Source: Bathymodiolus brooksi
Taxonomy: Eukaryota > Mollusca > Bivalvia > Mytilida > Modiolidae
Direction: 5' to 3'
Length of the DNA: 64,000 nt
Assembly: GCA_963680875.1 (NCBI GenBank)
Contig: OY804590.1
Span: 21,638,640 to 21,702,639, forward strand
In this document: piece after piece, positions 10,501-24,500 of the stretch
Position numbering within the stretch: position 1 is the first letter of the stretch
Layout of the letters: each line of letters starts with the position of its first letter
Made by a program: the position numbers and the translations under genes
Notes under the pieces: model-generated
Databases searched by the model: none
Seen by the model: only the letters and a program-made list of their open reading frames with translations
What the model was told of the DNA's origin: nothing

Positions 10501-13500
10501 TTGTCTTTCTTTCTGTAGAAAATAAGATGTAAGGCTCTTGATGGATTGCTGCAAAAATATCAGATAAAAAATTACACTGCAAAATTTGTGTAAGTGAGTG
10601 AGTGATTGTTATTAAACGCCAAATGAACAATTTTTCAGTAATGGTATATCAAGGCAAGAACAAGTTAATATTTCTATGAAATGACGATGATGTCCATTTT
10701 GAACTAGACCAACACACACATATAGTTGGATTTTTATTGTGCTAGTTCACTGAAACAACAATCTGCGTGTAGAAATATCACTCCACTCTGACACATTATC
10801 TTGATTCTGAGCTAACCAGTCCACTCTGACACATTATCTTGATTCTGAGCTAACCACTCCACTCTGACACAATATCTTGATTCTGAGCTAACCACTCCAC
10901 TCTGACACATTATCTTGATTCTGAGCTAACCAGTCCACTCTGACACATTATCTTGATTCTGAGCTAACCAGTCCACTCTGACACATTATCTTGATTCTGA
11001 GCTAACCACTCCACTCTGACACATTATCTTGATTCTGAGCTAACCACTCCACTCTGACACATTATCTTGATTCTGAGCTAACCACTCCACTCTGACACAT
11101 TATCTTGATTCTGAGCTAACCACTCCACTCTGACACATTATCTTGATTCTGAGCTAACCACTCCACTCTGACACATTATCTTGATTCTGAGCTAACCAGT
11201 CCACTCTGACACATTATTTTGATTCTGAGCTAACCACTCCACTCTGACACATTATCTTGATTCTGAGCTAACCACTCCACTCTGACACATTATCTTGATT
11301 CTGAGCTAACCACTCCACTCTGACACATTATCTTGATTCTGAGCTAACCACTCCACTCTGACACATTATCTTGATTCTGAGCTAACCACTCCACTCTGAC
11401 ACATTATCTTGATTCTGAGCTAACCACTCCACTCTGACACATTATCTTGATTCTGAGCTAACCACTCCACTCTGACATATTATCTTGATTCTGAGCTAAC
11501 CACTCCACTCTGACACATTATCTTGATTCTGAGCTAACCACTCCACTCTGACACATTATCTTGATTCTGAGCTAACCACTCCACTCTGACACATTATCTT
11601 GATTCTGAGCTAACCACTCCACTCTGACACATTATCTTGATTCTGAGCTAACCAGTCCACTCTGACACATTATCTTGATTCTGAGCTAACCAGTCCACTC
11701 TGACACATTATCTTGATTCTGAGCTAACCAGTCCACTCTGACACATTATCTTGATTCTGAGCTAACCACTCCACTCTGACACATTATCTTGATTCTGAGC
11801 TAACCACTCCACTCTGACACATTATCTTGATTCTGAGCTAACCACTCCACTCTGACACATTATCTTGATTCTGAGCTAACCACTCCACTCTGACATAATA
11901 TCTTGATTCTGAGCTAACCACTCCACTCTGACACATTATCTTGATTCTGAGCTAACCAGTCCACTCTGACACATTATCTTGATTCTGATCTAACCAGTCC
12001 ACTCTGACACATTATCTTGATTCTGAGCTAACCAGTCCACTCTGACACATTATCTTGATTCTGAGCTAACCACTCCACTCTGACACATTATCTTGATTCT
12101 GAGCTAACCACTCCACTCTGACACATTATCTTGATTCTGAGCTAACCACTCCACTCTGACACATTATCTTGATTCTGAGCTAACCAGTCCACTCTGACAC
12201 ATTATCTTGATTCTGAGCTAACCACTCCACTCTGACACATTATCTTGATTCTGAGCTAACCACTCAACTCTGACACATTATCTTGATTCTGAGCTAACCA
12301 CTCCACTCTGACACATTATCTTGATTCTGAGCTAACCACTCCATTCTGACACATTATCTTGATTCTGAGCTAACCACTCCACTCTGACACATTATCTTGA
12401 TTCTGAGCTAACCACTCCACTCTGACACATTATCTTGATTCTGAGCTAACCAGTCCACTCTGACACATTATCTTGATTCTGAGCTAACCACTCCACTCTG
12501 ACACATTATCTTGATTCTGAGCTAACCACTCCACTCTGACACATTATCTTGATTCTGAGCTAACCAGTCCACTCTGACACATTATCTTGATTCTGAGCTA
12601 ACCACTCCACTCTGACACATTATCTTGATTCTGAGCTAACCACTCCACTCTGACACATTATCTTGATTCTGAGCTAACCACTCCACTCTGACACATTATC
12701 TTGATTCTGAGCTAACCACTCCATTCTGACACATTATCTTGATTCTGAGCTAACCACTCCACTCTGACACATTATCTTGATTCTGAGCTAACCATTCCAC
12801 TCTGACACATTATCTTGATTCTGAGCTAACCAGTCTCTTACTTTTTGATGCTGCATACTGAACAGTGAAGCAGCTAATACAAAATTTATAGTCTTTGATT
12901 TGACCCGACAGTGGCTCTAACCCTGACCCGACAAGTGTCTCTAACCCTGACCCGACAAGTGTCTCTAACCCTGACCCGACAAGTGGCTCTAACCCTGACC
13001 CGACAAGTGTCTCTAACCCTGACCCGACAGTGGCTCTAACCCTGACCCGACAAGTGTCTCTAACCCTGACCCGACAGTGGCTCTAACCCTGACCCGACAG
13101 TGGCTCTAACCCTGACCCGACAAGTGGCTCTAACCCTGACCCGACAAGTGTCTCTAACCCTGACCCGACAGTGGCTCTAACCCTGACCCGACAGTGGCTC
13201 TAACCCTGACCCGACAGTGGCTCTAACCCTGACCCGACAAGTGTCTCTAACCCTGACCCGACAGTGGCTCTAACCCTGACCCGACAAGTGTCTCTAACCC
13301 TGACCCGACAGTGGCTCTAACCCTGACCCGACAAGTGTCTCTAACCCTGACCCGACAAGTGTCTCTAACCCTGACCCGACAAGTGGCTCTAACCCTGACC
13401 CGACAAGTGTCTCTAACCCTGACCCGACAGTGGCTCTAACCCTGACCCGACAAGTGTCTCTAACCCTGACCCGACAGTGGCTCTAACCCTGACCCGACAG

Positions 13501-16500
13501 TGGCTCTAACCCTGACCCGACAAGTGGCTCTAACCCTGACCCGACAAGTGTCTCTAACCCTGACCCGACAGTGGCTCTAACCCTGACCCGACAGTGGCTC
13601 TAACCCTGACCCGACAGTGGCTCTAACCCTGACCCGACAAGTGTCTCTAACCCTGACCCGACAGTGGCTCTAACCCTGACCCGACAAGTGTCTCTAACCC
13701 TGACCCGACAGTGGCTCTAACCCTGACCCGACAAGTGTCTCTAACCCTGACCCGACAAGTGGCTCTAACCCTGACCCGACAAGTGTCTCTAACCCTGACC
13801 CGACAGTGGCTCTAACCCTGACCCGACAAGTGTCTCTAACCCTGACCCGACAGTGGCTCTAACCCTGACCCGACAGTGGCTCTAACCCTGACCCGACAAG
13901 TGGCTCTAACCCTGACCCGACAAGTGTCTCTAACCCTGACCCGACAGTGGCTCTAACCCTGACCCGACAGTGGCTCTAACCCTGACCCGACAGTGGCTCT
14001 AACCCTGACCCGACAAGTGTCTCTAACCCTGACCCGACAGTGGCTCTAACCCTGACCCGACAAGTGTCTCTAACCCTGACCCGACAGTGGCTCTAACCCT
14101 GACCCGACAAGTGTCTCTAACCCTGACCCGACATTGGCTCTGACCCGACAGTGGCTCTAACCCTGACCCGACAAGTGTCTCTAACCCTGACCCGACAGTG
14201 GCTCTAACCCTGACCCGACAAGTGTCTCTAACCCTGACCTGACAGTGGCTCTAACCCTGACCCGACAAGTGTCTCTAACCCTGACCCGACATTGGCTCTA
14301 ACCCTGACCCGACAAGTGTCTCTAACCCTGACCCGACAGTGGCTCTAACCCTGACCCGACAAGTGTCTCTAACCCTGACCCGACAGTGGCTCTAACCCTG
14401 ACCCGACAAGTGTCTCTAACCCAAGATGTACCGCACTCAAGGCCAGCATGCTCACCATTGCACAAACGATGTGGATTGTAAAATTTGGTTAACTGATTAT
14501 GAGTGTTTAACACCACTGTCAACAATATTTCAATCTTATATCATGGTGGCCAGTTTTACTGAAATAAAGATTCTGTATCAATTAGGTGAAAATTTGCGAA
14601 AGAATGAATATGGTCGAGTGTACACAAGCAATAATTCTCAAAATGTGCAGTTTACCATCATACAACAAAGATTTTACCCAAAAAAAGAATTCTGAAATCA
14701 CTGATTTTTTAATATAAGAAATATAATCTTGAAATGAAGATTCTGTACAATATTTATGATAATCCATCAAGTTGGTTTGTCTAGGTTTATGATGTTTAAT
14801 GCTACTTTCAACAATATTTCAGTTATATCGTGGCGGTCAGTTTCATTGGTGGAGGAAACTGGAGTACCCAGAGAAAACCACCGACCTGTCGCAAGTCACT
14901 GACAAACTTTATCACATAATGTTGTATCGAGTACACCTCGCCATGAACAGGGTTCAAACTCACAACTTTAGTAATGATAGGCACTGATTGCACAGGTAGT
15001 TGTAAATCAAACTACCATACGATCACAACCACTACAGCTCCACCTCAATATTGGAAAGGATAAAAACATAAATATCAAAATTAGTGCACACAACACGTTT
15101 CTGGAATAACCTTCATCTAGGACAAACATAGTCAAATGATTGGAAAAAAGGAATAATGTTTGGGAGCAAGTAAAAATGGCCTCAACAGAATAGCTAAAAT
15201 CAGACAAAGTTTGCCTATGTCTGTCCAGGCAGATATAATCAAATTGTCTCCCTTTATCCACTACGAAAAAGAGCTTATTTGTTATCTCCCCCTACTTTAC
15301 TTGTCTGGTGGAGATTACTAAAAAAAAGTAATAATTTTTTGATTAGAATAACGAAATTTTAAATATTTTTTAAACTGTAGATTTTAAAGTAGAAGTGTAA
15401 ACGAGAGTTGTGTAGAGAATCAAGGGTGCTAATTTAATTTGGAAGTTTGCAGAACAAGAAAGATTCCATTGTTCTCCGTAGAGCCCATCACCATCTCCTA
15501 CACACACTATTGAGTTCATTGATTTTTACCTGTAAAAATTGCTTGGACTGAGACATTTGTCATTATTTTTATTTTTTCACTAAATATATAGCACTTCTGT
15601 CTTTAATAGTGAAAAAATGAAGTTGAAAAAAATATTAAGAATATATCATTGTCGATTTGTTCGATTCTGTATGACATTTTTAATTTATATACATGTAAGA
15701 AACGGAACGAAAAATGAGTTTTGAGATTGTGCAACTTCCTAATTAAAAAATGCTGGTAAAATTAGTACATTTTTAAATGATAGAACCTCAGAGATCAATT
15801 GGAGGATTGATTTTTTTTGGGGGAGGAGGAGGGGTAGATTATGACATTGAGCACTGTCATTTTTTTAGCTATTTTTTTACCAAACCTTCAACTTAAAATT
15901 GGTAAAAAATACCTATAAACTGCAAAAATTATTGATGAATCATTGATACTTGCAATTGTTTTATGTAACTATTCTACTAAACCAAGTTATATCTTTCAAC
16001 TCAAACGTGAGCTAAAAGTTTGGAAATATATATTTAACCTATTCCACTTCGAAATGCTTATCCAAAACAGGAATCCGAAGTTTCGACCTTTGTGTTTGTT
16101 TGTTTTGACTTTTCATGAATACGAGGCCCGTTTTGTGTTTGGTTTTCGGTTGGATTATAAACTGTCCCTGTTTATCTTTTTTTGTTTTTTGTGTCAAGTT
16201 GTTTTGTGTATTATTTATGTGTTATAATCAATATAAGTTAAATAATTCATCTCACCCCAGATAGTTTCAACAGTTACATTGGCATTGGCTTTAACGTGAC
16301 ATTTATTTGATTTTTACATTTTTTCTCTGTCTATTATACTAAATATGATTATACTTCAACCTGTGTGGTCATCTGAGTCATCATCACAAAAATCAATGAT
16401 AATAGGTTCTATGTCACACTTCTATCTATACAGTTTTCTTTGCAGTATTCTTTTTCAATTTTGACCACATGTTCTTCTGTTTTTGTCCACACATCTTTTG

Positions 16501-19500
16501 TAACTTTTCCGAAAGCGGCGTACATGAGTTCTTTAACATCTTTTAATCGGAAGGTGGTATTGTTTTTAGCCACGAAACCTTTGACTTGCCCCCATATTAA
16601 TTTTATCGGGTTAAGTTCACAGTGTCGAACAGGGGTTCTTAATACTTCATGTTCGTGTAAATTAGCAATTTTATCTGTTTTATAAACAACTGAGGTCTTT
16701 TTTTGTTTTATTTTTTCATATAATACTTTTTCGGTATCAGTAGCAGAAAAAGGAATGTTGTGTTGTGTAAGATAGTTTTGGAGAACAGCTTTTTTCTGAC
16801 TAAATTTTGGGCACACCGTATCTTCCGTTTTAACATTGTGATAACTTGCATTATCTAACACAACCAAGTTAGGATTTTTCAGAGCAGGCATCAATTGATT
16901 TTCAAACCACTCAAGAAAGACAACACTATTCATCTCCTGGTGATAGTCACCATCCTTTGATTTGGCCAGAAACACTAAATCACAGCCGTCAATCAAACCC
17001 TCACTTCGCATACCTGCATGTAAAACAATCAAACGTTTGCCTTTACCCGAGGGTATTTTTGGGGCATCAGACCCATCATTCGGAAGCCGATAATCGAAGA
17101 GTTCTGTACGATCAAGTGTCTATTATCAATGATAGGTGTAATTATCTGAGAAAGATCAAATCTTTTAGGGAAGCAGCATATGATATCGTGTACATGGATG
17201 AAACATGGGTTAACCAAAATCACTGCACAGATTATATGTCCCCTATTTTTTTATAAGTATATCCAAGATCAATGAGAGTTAGAGTAAGTTTAGACTTTGA
17301 TATTTTAATAGAATCTTTTATTTCCTTATGTACATTTTGTATTATTGAGACGGTCGGAGCAATTTTCCGTGAATATAAACCACGGATTGTTCTTTTAATA
17401 ATACAATGATCAAAGTCGTCTAAAATTTTAGCTCTTTCTTTGGGTCTATTTGACTTACCATTCATTATACGGTGCACTGAAGTGTAAGACACACCCAAAG
17501 CTTTAGATGTCTTTTGATATACCCTATCAAATGAGACAATTGGCTTCTTCGCTGCCTTTTCCTTACTAAACCAGAGGCTCCCAGGAGCCTGTAATCGCTC
17601 ACCTGGATCAAAGCTGCTTTCAATAACAACGCAACTGCACTGTGGCAGTCATCTTGGTGGGAGAGCGCGACTGCCGGACACAATTTTGGAAGAGGACCAT
17701 CCAATGACTATTCCATCAAGGTTTGGTTCTAATTGAGCAACTGGTTCCAGACAAGATGGTTTTTATGTGAATTTCCCATAGGGTCCTATGTTAAACTAAG
17801 TTCAGCTGTGCAGCCATCTTGGTCAGAGGGTGGGACCACCAGACACAATTTTGGAAGAGGACCATCCAATGACTATTTTATCAAAGTTTGGTTTCAATTG
17901 AGCAATTGGTTCCAGACAAGAAGATTTTTATGTTAATTTCCCATAGGGTCCTATATTAAGCTAAGTTCGGCTGAGGGGGCCATCTTGGTCGAAGGGCCGA
18001 ACCGCCGGACACATTTTTGGAAGAGAACCATCCAATGACTATTTCATCAAAATTTAGTTCTTATTGAGCAAACGGTTTCTATTCAGACAAGAAGATTTTT
18101 ATGGGAATTTCCCATAGGGTCCTATGTTAAATTATGTTCGGCTGTGGTGGCCATCTTGGTAGGAGGTCTGAAATGCCGGACACACAGTTTTGGAAGGGGA
18201 CCACCTAAGATTCATTTCATCAAAGTTTAGTTGAGATTGGCTCAGTAGTTTCAGAGGAGGAGATTTAAAAAAAATTTCATCCCCCCTTTAATCGCTCGCC
18301 TGGATCAAAGCTGCTTTCAATAACAATGCAACTGCACTGTGGCAGTCATCTTGGTGGGAGAGCGTGACTGCCGGACACAATTTTGGAAGATGACCATCCA
18401 ATGACTATTCCATCAAAGTTTGGTTCTAATTGAGCAACTGGTTCCAGACAAGATGGTTTTTATGTGAATTTCCCATAGGGTCCTATGTTAAATTAAGTTC
18501 AGCTGTGCAGCCATCTTGGTCAGAGGGTGGGACCACCAGACACAATTTTGGAAGAGGACCATCCAATGACTATTTTATCAAAGTTTGGTTCCAATTGAGC
18601 AACTGGTTCCAGACAAGAAGATTTTTATGTGAATTTCCCATAGGGTCCTATGTTAAGCTAAGTTCGGCTGTGGGGGCCATCTTGGTCGAAGGGCCGAAAC
18701 GCCGGACATATTTTTGGAAGAGAACCATCCAATGACTATTTCATCAAAATTTAGTTCTTATTGAGCATAATTTTGGAAGTGGAGCACCCAAGATTCATTT
18801 CAGCAAAGTTTGGTTGAGATTGGTTCAGTAGTTTCAGAGGAGAAGATTTATTTTTAATTTCATCCCCCCTTTTTTCTATTTTTAGCTTGGCGGCCATCTT
18901 GGTTGGAAATTGGGATCACCGGACACAATTTTGGAAGGGGGTCATCCAAGGATCATTCCACCAAAGTTTAGTTGCAATTGGCCCAGTGGTTTCTGAGGAG
19001 AATATTTTTATGTGAATTTCCCATAGGGTCCTATGTTAAGCTAAGTTCGGCTAAGTTCTTGGTCGAAGGGCAGAACCGTCGGACATATATTTGGAAGAGA
19101 ACCATCCAATGACTATTTCATCAACATTTAGCTCTTATTGAGCAAATGGCTTCAGACAAGAAGATTTTTATGGGAATTTCCCATAGGGTCCTATGTTAAG
19201 CTAAGTTCGGCTGTGGGGGCCATCTTGGTCGAAGGGCCGAACCGCCAGACATATTTTTGGAAGAGAACCATCCAATGACTATTTCATCAAAATTTAGTTC
19301 TTATTGAGCAAATGGTTTCAGACAAGAAGATTTTTATGGGAATTTCCCATGTTAAATTAAGTTTGGCTGTGGTGGCCATCTTGGTCAGAGGTCTGAAATG
19401 CCGGACAAAATTTTGGAAGGGGACCACCCAAGGATCATTTCATCAAAGTTTGGTTGAGATTGGCTCAGTAGTTTCAGAGGAGAAGATTTTTTTTTAATTT

Positions 19501-21489
19501 CATCCCCCCTTTTTTCTATTTTTAGCTTGGCGGTCATCTTGGTTGAAAGTCGGGATCACCAGACACAATTTTGGAAGGGGGCCATCCAAAGACCGTTCAA
19601 CCAAGTTTGGTTGCAATTGGCCCAGTGGTTTCTGAGGAGAAGATTTTTATGTGAATTTCCCATAGGGTCCTATGTTAAGCTAAATTCGGCTGTTGGGGCC
19701 ATCTTGGTCGAAGGACCGAACAACCGGACATATTTTTGGAAGAGAACCATCCAATGACTATTTCATCAACATTTAGTTCTTATTGAGTAAATGGTTTCAG
19801 ACAAGAAGATTTTTATGGGAATTTCCCATAGGGTCCTATGTTAAATTAAGTTCGGCTGTGGCGGCCATCTTGGTCGGAGGTCTGAAATGTCGGACACAAT
19901 TTTGGAAGGGGACCACCCAATGATCATTTCAGCAAAGTTTGGTTGAGATTGGCTCAGTAGTTTCAGAGGAGAAGATTTTTTTTTAAATTTCATCCCCCCT
20001 TTTTTCTATTTTTAGCTTGGCGGCCATCTTGGTTGGAAGTCGGGATCACCAGACACAATTTTGGAAGGGGGCCATCCAAGGATCATTCCACCAAAGTTTG
20101 GTTGCAATCGGCCCAGTGGTTTCTGAGGAGAAGATTTTTATGTGAATTTCCCATAGGGTCCTATGTTAAGCTAAGTTCGGCTGTGGGGGCCATCTTGGTC
20201 GAAGGGCCGAACCGCCAGACACATTTTTGGAAGAGAACCATCCAATGACTATTCCATCAAAATTTAGTTCTTATTGAGCAAATGGTTTCAGACAAGAAGA
20301 TTTTTATGGGAATTTCCCATAGGGTCCTATGTTAAATTAAGTTCGGCTGTGGTGGCCATCTTGGTCGGAAGTCTGAAATGCCGGACACAATTTTGGAAGG
20401 GGACCACCCAAGGATCATTTCAGCAAAGTATGGTTGAGATTGGCTCATTAGTTTCAGAGGAAAAGATTTTTTTTTAAATTTCATCCCCTTTTTTTCTATT
20501 TTTAGCTTGGCGGCCATCTTGGTTGGCAGTCGGGATCACCAGACACAATTTTGGAAGGGGGCCATCCAAGGATCATTCCACCAAAGCTTAGTTGCAATCG
20601 GCCCAGTGGTTTCTGAGGAGAAGATTTTTATGTGAATTTCCCATAGGGTCCTATGTTAAGCTAAGTTTGGCTGTGGGGGTTGAAGGGTCGAACTGCCGGA
20701 CACATTTTTGGAAGAGAACCATCCAATGACTATTTCATCAAAACTTAGTTCTTATTGAGCAAATGGTTTCAGACAAGAAGATTTTTATGGGAATTTCCCA
20801 TAGGGTCCTATGTTAAATTAAGTCCGGCTGTGGCAGCCATCTTGGTTGGAGGTCTGAAATGCCGGACACAATTTTGGAAGGGGACCACCCAAGAATCATT
20901 TCAGCAAAGTTAGGTTGAGATTGGCTCAGTAGTTTCAGAGGAGAAGATTTTTTTTAAATTTCATCCCCCCTTTTTTCTAATTTGGATAATCGGTCAAAAT
21001 CAGCAAAATTTCAAAGTTCATATAAAATCCCGGACACAATTTTGAAAGGGGACCACCTAAGGATCATTCAGACAAAGTTTGGTTGAAATTGGCCAAGTGG
21101 TTTCTAACAAGAAGATTTTTAAATGATTTTTTGCTTATTTGCATAATCGGTCAAAATCGAAAAAAGTTCAAAGTTCATATAAAATCCCATAATATATGTT
21201 AAAAAGATCATCATTATGCTAATACAATAAAAATTTGGGCACATTCTGGCTTAAAATAAAGCAGTTTTGGCCATTTGAAGAAATTTCTATTTTTAGTAAC
21301 AGTGGCCATCTTGGACGGAAGGCGTAGCTATCGGACATAACTTTTAAAGGGAACCCCCTAAGGGTGATTCAGGCCAAGTTTGGTTTAAATTGTCCCAGTG
21401 GTTTCAGAGGAGAAGATTTTTTTTAAAAGTTTACAGACGGACGACAGACGCTAAGTGATGGCAATAGCTGAGCTAAAAAGGCAAACAAC

Positions 21490-21520
<31 letters not shown>

Positions 21521-24500
21521 TTTGGCATTCCAGAGATAAGTCAGAGTTTTTACCCATTTTACAAAAAATGCAAAATATAACAATAATTTATGAGAGAAAT
21601 GCTTGTCAGGTTCGTCTAAAGTACACGTGACTGAGAGAAAGATTTTACAGGTAAGATACCTGATGTACGGATGGCTCTTCTATAAAGTACATCTACTCCC
21701 ACCCGAAAAATGACAACAAAATAGGGCCGAAATACAAAATTTCATCCAAGTGCAGCCTCAGCCAAAACAATATGAAGCATAACTGTAACATTTTTAGTTA
21801 GTACTCCTAATTCTAAATAAAACTCTTGTTTATTTTGCTGTCCAAAAATCTATAGTTTAAAAGATATTTGGATTTTTCTTTATTCTAATCAAAAAATTAT
21901 TACTTTAATCTATGTTTCTGTGAAGTTTTGTTTATTTGTACTTGTATTAAAAAGGATATTTTCATTTGCGAAATAAATGCTATATTATTTTTATTTTTCT
22001 TGTATTAAAAAAGATGTTTTTCCCCATTGTGGTCTATGGATTATGGCAATTGGACCTATAGTACAAATTCACCAATAGTCCAGAAAAAATACAGTGAAAT
22101 CTGTCTAAACCGAACCTCCTGTTGTGTTCGAACTATACAGGTGTTCGGGTTATATAGAATAAAAAATCAAAGATTTCCTATATTAGGGCTATATTTGATT
22201 GAAGTTCGGTATAAACAGGAATTTGATTTATTCGAGTTTCGTTTAGACAGGTTTCACTGTACAAATAAATTTCTGCGGAGTCAAACTTAATAATTTATTA
22301 CCACATTCCCGATGGATTTCTTTCGTTCGTTTTGATAGGACTACAATATCATGTCTGGTGAACATTTTAGCTCTATGTGTTTCCTCTCGACAAGCTTCAC
22401 ATAAGGGTTGGTTACATGTGTTACAGAAAAACATCTGTTCAAATTCCTGGAAAAAAATCAATTGCATGAATTGAAAGTTAACGAACATTCCTAATATATG
22501 ATATGGATTATGAAACTAACAAAATATGTGTAGGATCTATTGATTTACCTGTATAATTACCTGTATGTAAAATGACAAACATGGAATGTATATACTGTCA
22601 TACGACTCATATTTGTTTACTAGAATATTTCTTACAGAAATAAATGAAAATAATTTAATTTGATGTGAATACTGAAAATTGATTGGCTGATCCGCCTGGA
22701 GCAACATTGGTTATACTTGATAACCTGGGTTGGTATTGATACATCGCCAACATATTCTTCGCTCACCAACAACAAATTCAAATAGCCCCATGAAATAATC
22801 GTAATTAAAATCGAGGAATCCTTAAATTTTGTTGTAAAAATTAAACTAAGGTTATACTTGTATAACCTGGTTTGGAACAGTTCACGCTTTTCATAAACTG
22901 CTTCATGGTTTATTAAGCGTAAACTCCCCAAACCAGGTTATATCGTGTGACCTGTTCAAAAATTGATCTTAATAATATTATGCAATAGTAAACCTACACA
23001 GTAAAAGTTTTCTTGTAAGACCTCTCCTCCCTTGAGAGATCTCTAATCTTTTGGGAGACCACTCTGACATATTATAACTTATTTTGTAACTATGTAGAAT
23101 AAATCTCTTCTGTCTTTTAAGACCATATTTAATTTGGGTGGCAAAAGGTTGGTCTCTCAAGACAGGCTTAATGAGCCTCAGTCTGAGGTTTCAATGTATT
23201 TACTGAAGAAAAGTTTCACACATGGGCAGATCATCTATAAAAAGTACTGTTCTATATATAAGAAATAAAATAAGGTGTGTGAAAGTCTTATTTAAATTTG
23301 TGCCAGTCTATAAATACCGACAGATTGCGAGGGAGACATACTATCTATGATGATTTTTAAAGACTGAGGGTCATGTTAAAAATTTCTTATTTCTAAAGAT
23401 GTTGTCACCCTTCAAAAACATCTATGACTACTTACAGGAGGAACAGTTGAGATTTGTATTATAAAATATGTAACATTTCTTTTAATAAAAGTTCTTTACT
23501 AAACTTCAACATCTTCAGTAAATCATTTATTTCAGTTTATAAAACTTATTTTTTATAAAAAGTACTTTCATTCCATACAATAATCTGTAAAGGTCATGAG
23601 GTCAAACATTCCATACAATAATCTGTAAAGGTCATCAGGTCAAACATTCCATACAATAATCTGTAAAGGTCATCAGGTCAAATGAAAATCTGTATTTCCA
23701 CTAACCCTACCATTCTTAATTTTTAGCGCATATCCTAAAGTTTTATTGCCATTTTGGACAAGAACTGTTAAAAGTCAAATTCTTGTCTTGTATAACCTAG
23801 GTAATAACAATGAAAAAAAAAATTACCCTGTTGGAACAGTTCCAAAATCCAATTGAAAAATCATGGAAAGAGACAAAATTCATATTCCTCACACATATAC
23901 AGGACCACTCATTTTCCTGGTTTGGTACAGGCACTTCAATAAAAAGTGGCAGAATTAAACAAGATTTATTTTAAAAATAAAAAGTTTGCCTTCTTATATT
24001 ACCAACCATATTTTTTTCAAATATATTAGCAGAAACCAAGATTTTCTTTTTTGACTTTTTTTTTTAAAGACTAAAAAATAATTATTTGTAAGTAATTACA
24101 TTATCACAATTAGCACATTTTTCTTTTTCATCACCCGTGGACTCGACTAAAAACTTCATCAATCTGTCAGAAGGTGGAAGTTCTTCCCCGTCTTTTATCT
24201 GTGAACTTGATCTGAAATAAACATACAATTCTTTAAATTTTATTAGTCTGTGCCAAAAACCACTAGCCCTACGCCCCAGTCTAGTAAACATTGATTCGGG
24301 CTAGTTAAAAATTGCAATAATTTCCTTAATCTAATAGATAAAATTCTCTTAGTATGCCTTTCGGGCTAGTTTGTCAAAAAGTTTTTAGCACAGACTGTTT
24401 TATACAGACGAACCAGTCTTATGTGACCTTTCAAGGGAACAGTGAAATGTGATTCCATAAGACAGATTGTCGCCTAATACAGGTTTAATTGATATGAAAT

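Larger units (their letters stand above)
10590..14475 (-). mobile_element. SINE family B copy split by two internal minisatellites
   Basis: The minus-strand head is at 14423-14475 (AATGGTGAGCATGCTGGCC, A-box-like). The body and tail run down to the GTGAGTGAGTGATTG end at 10593. Compared with 4903-5181 and 25800-26255 the order of blocks is the same, but two body segments are amplified into the arrays at 10779-12834 and 12901-14422. Without them the element would be a few hundred bp. Confidence 0.8.
15316..21910. repeat. Diverged long inverted repeat flanking the transposase and family D nest
   Basis: About 90 bp at 15316-15410 (AAGTAATAATTTTTTGATTA, then TTTTAAACTGTAGATTTT) is mirrored at 21820-21905. 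Weaker similarity extends further inward on both sides. These are either two copies of one interspersed repeat in opposite orientation or the remains of a larger element's ends. Confidence 0.55.

Noticed and set aside
12901..14422. Telomere-related array because of CTAACCCTGACCC
   Set aside because: The unit is 23/24 bp and its single-copy ancestor is the SINE-B body, not a telomeric repeat.
17733..20477. Many open frames such as [16 protein letters not shown]
   Set aside because: They follow the family D repeat unit, begin and end with it, and show no start context, splice sites or domain.
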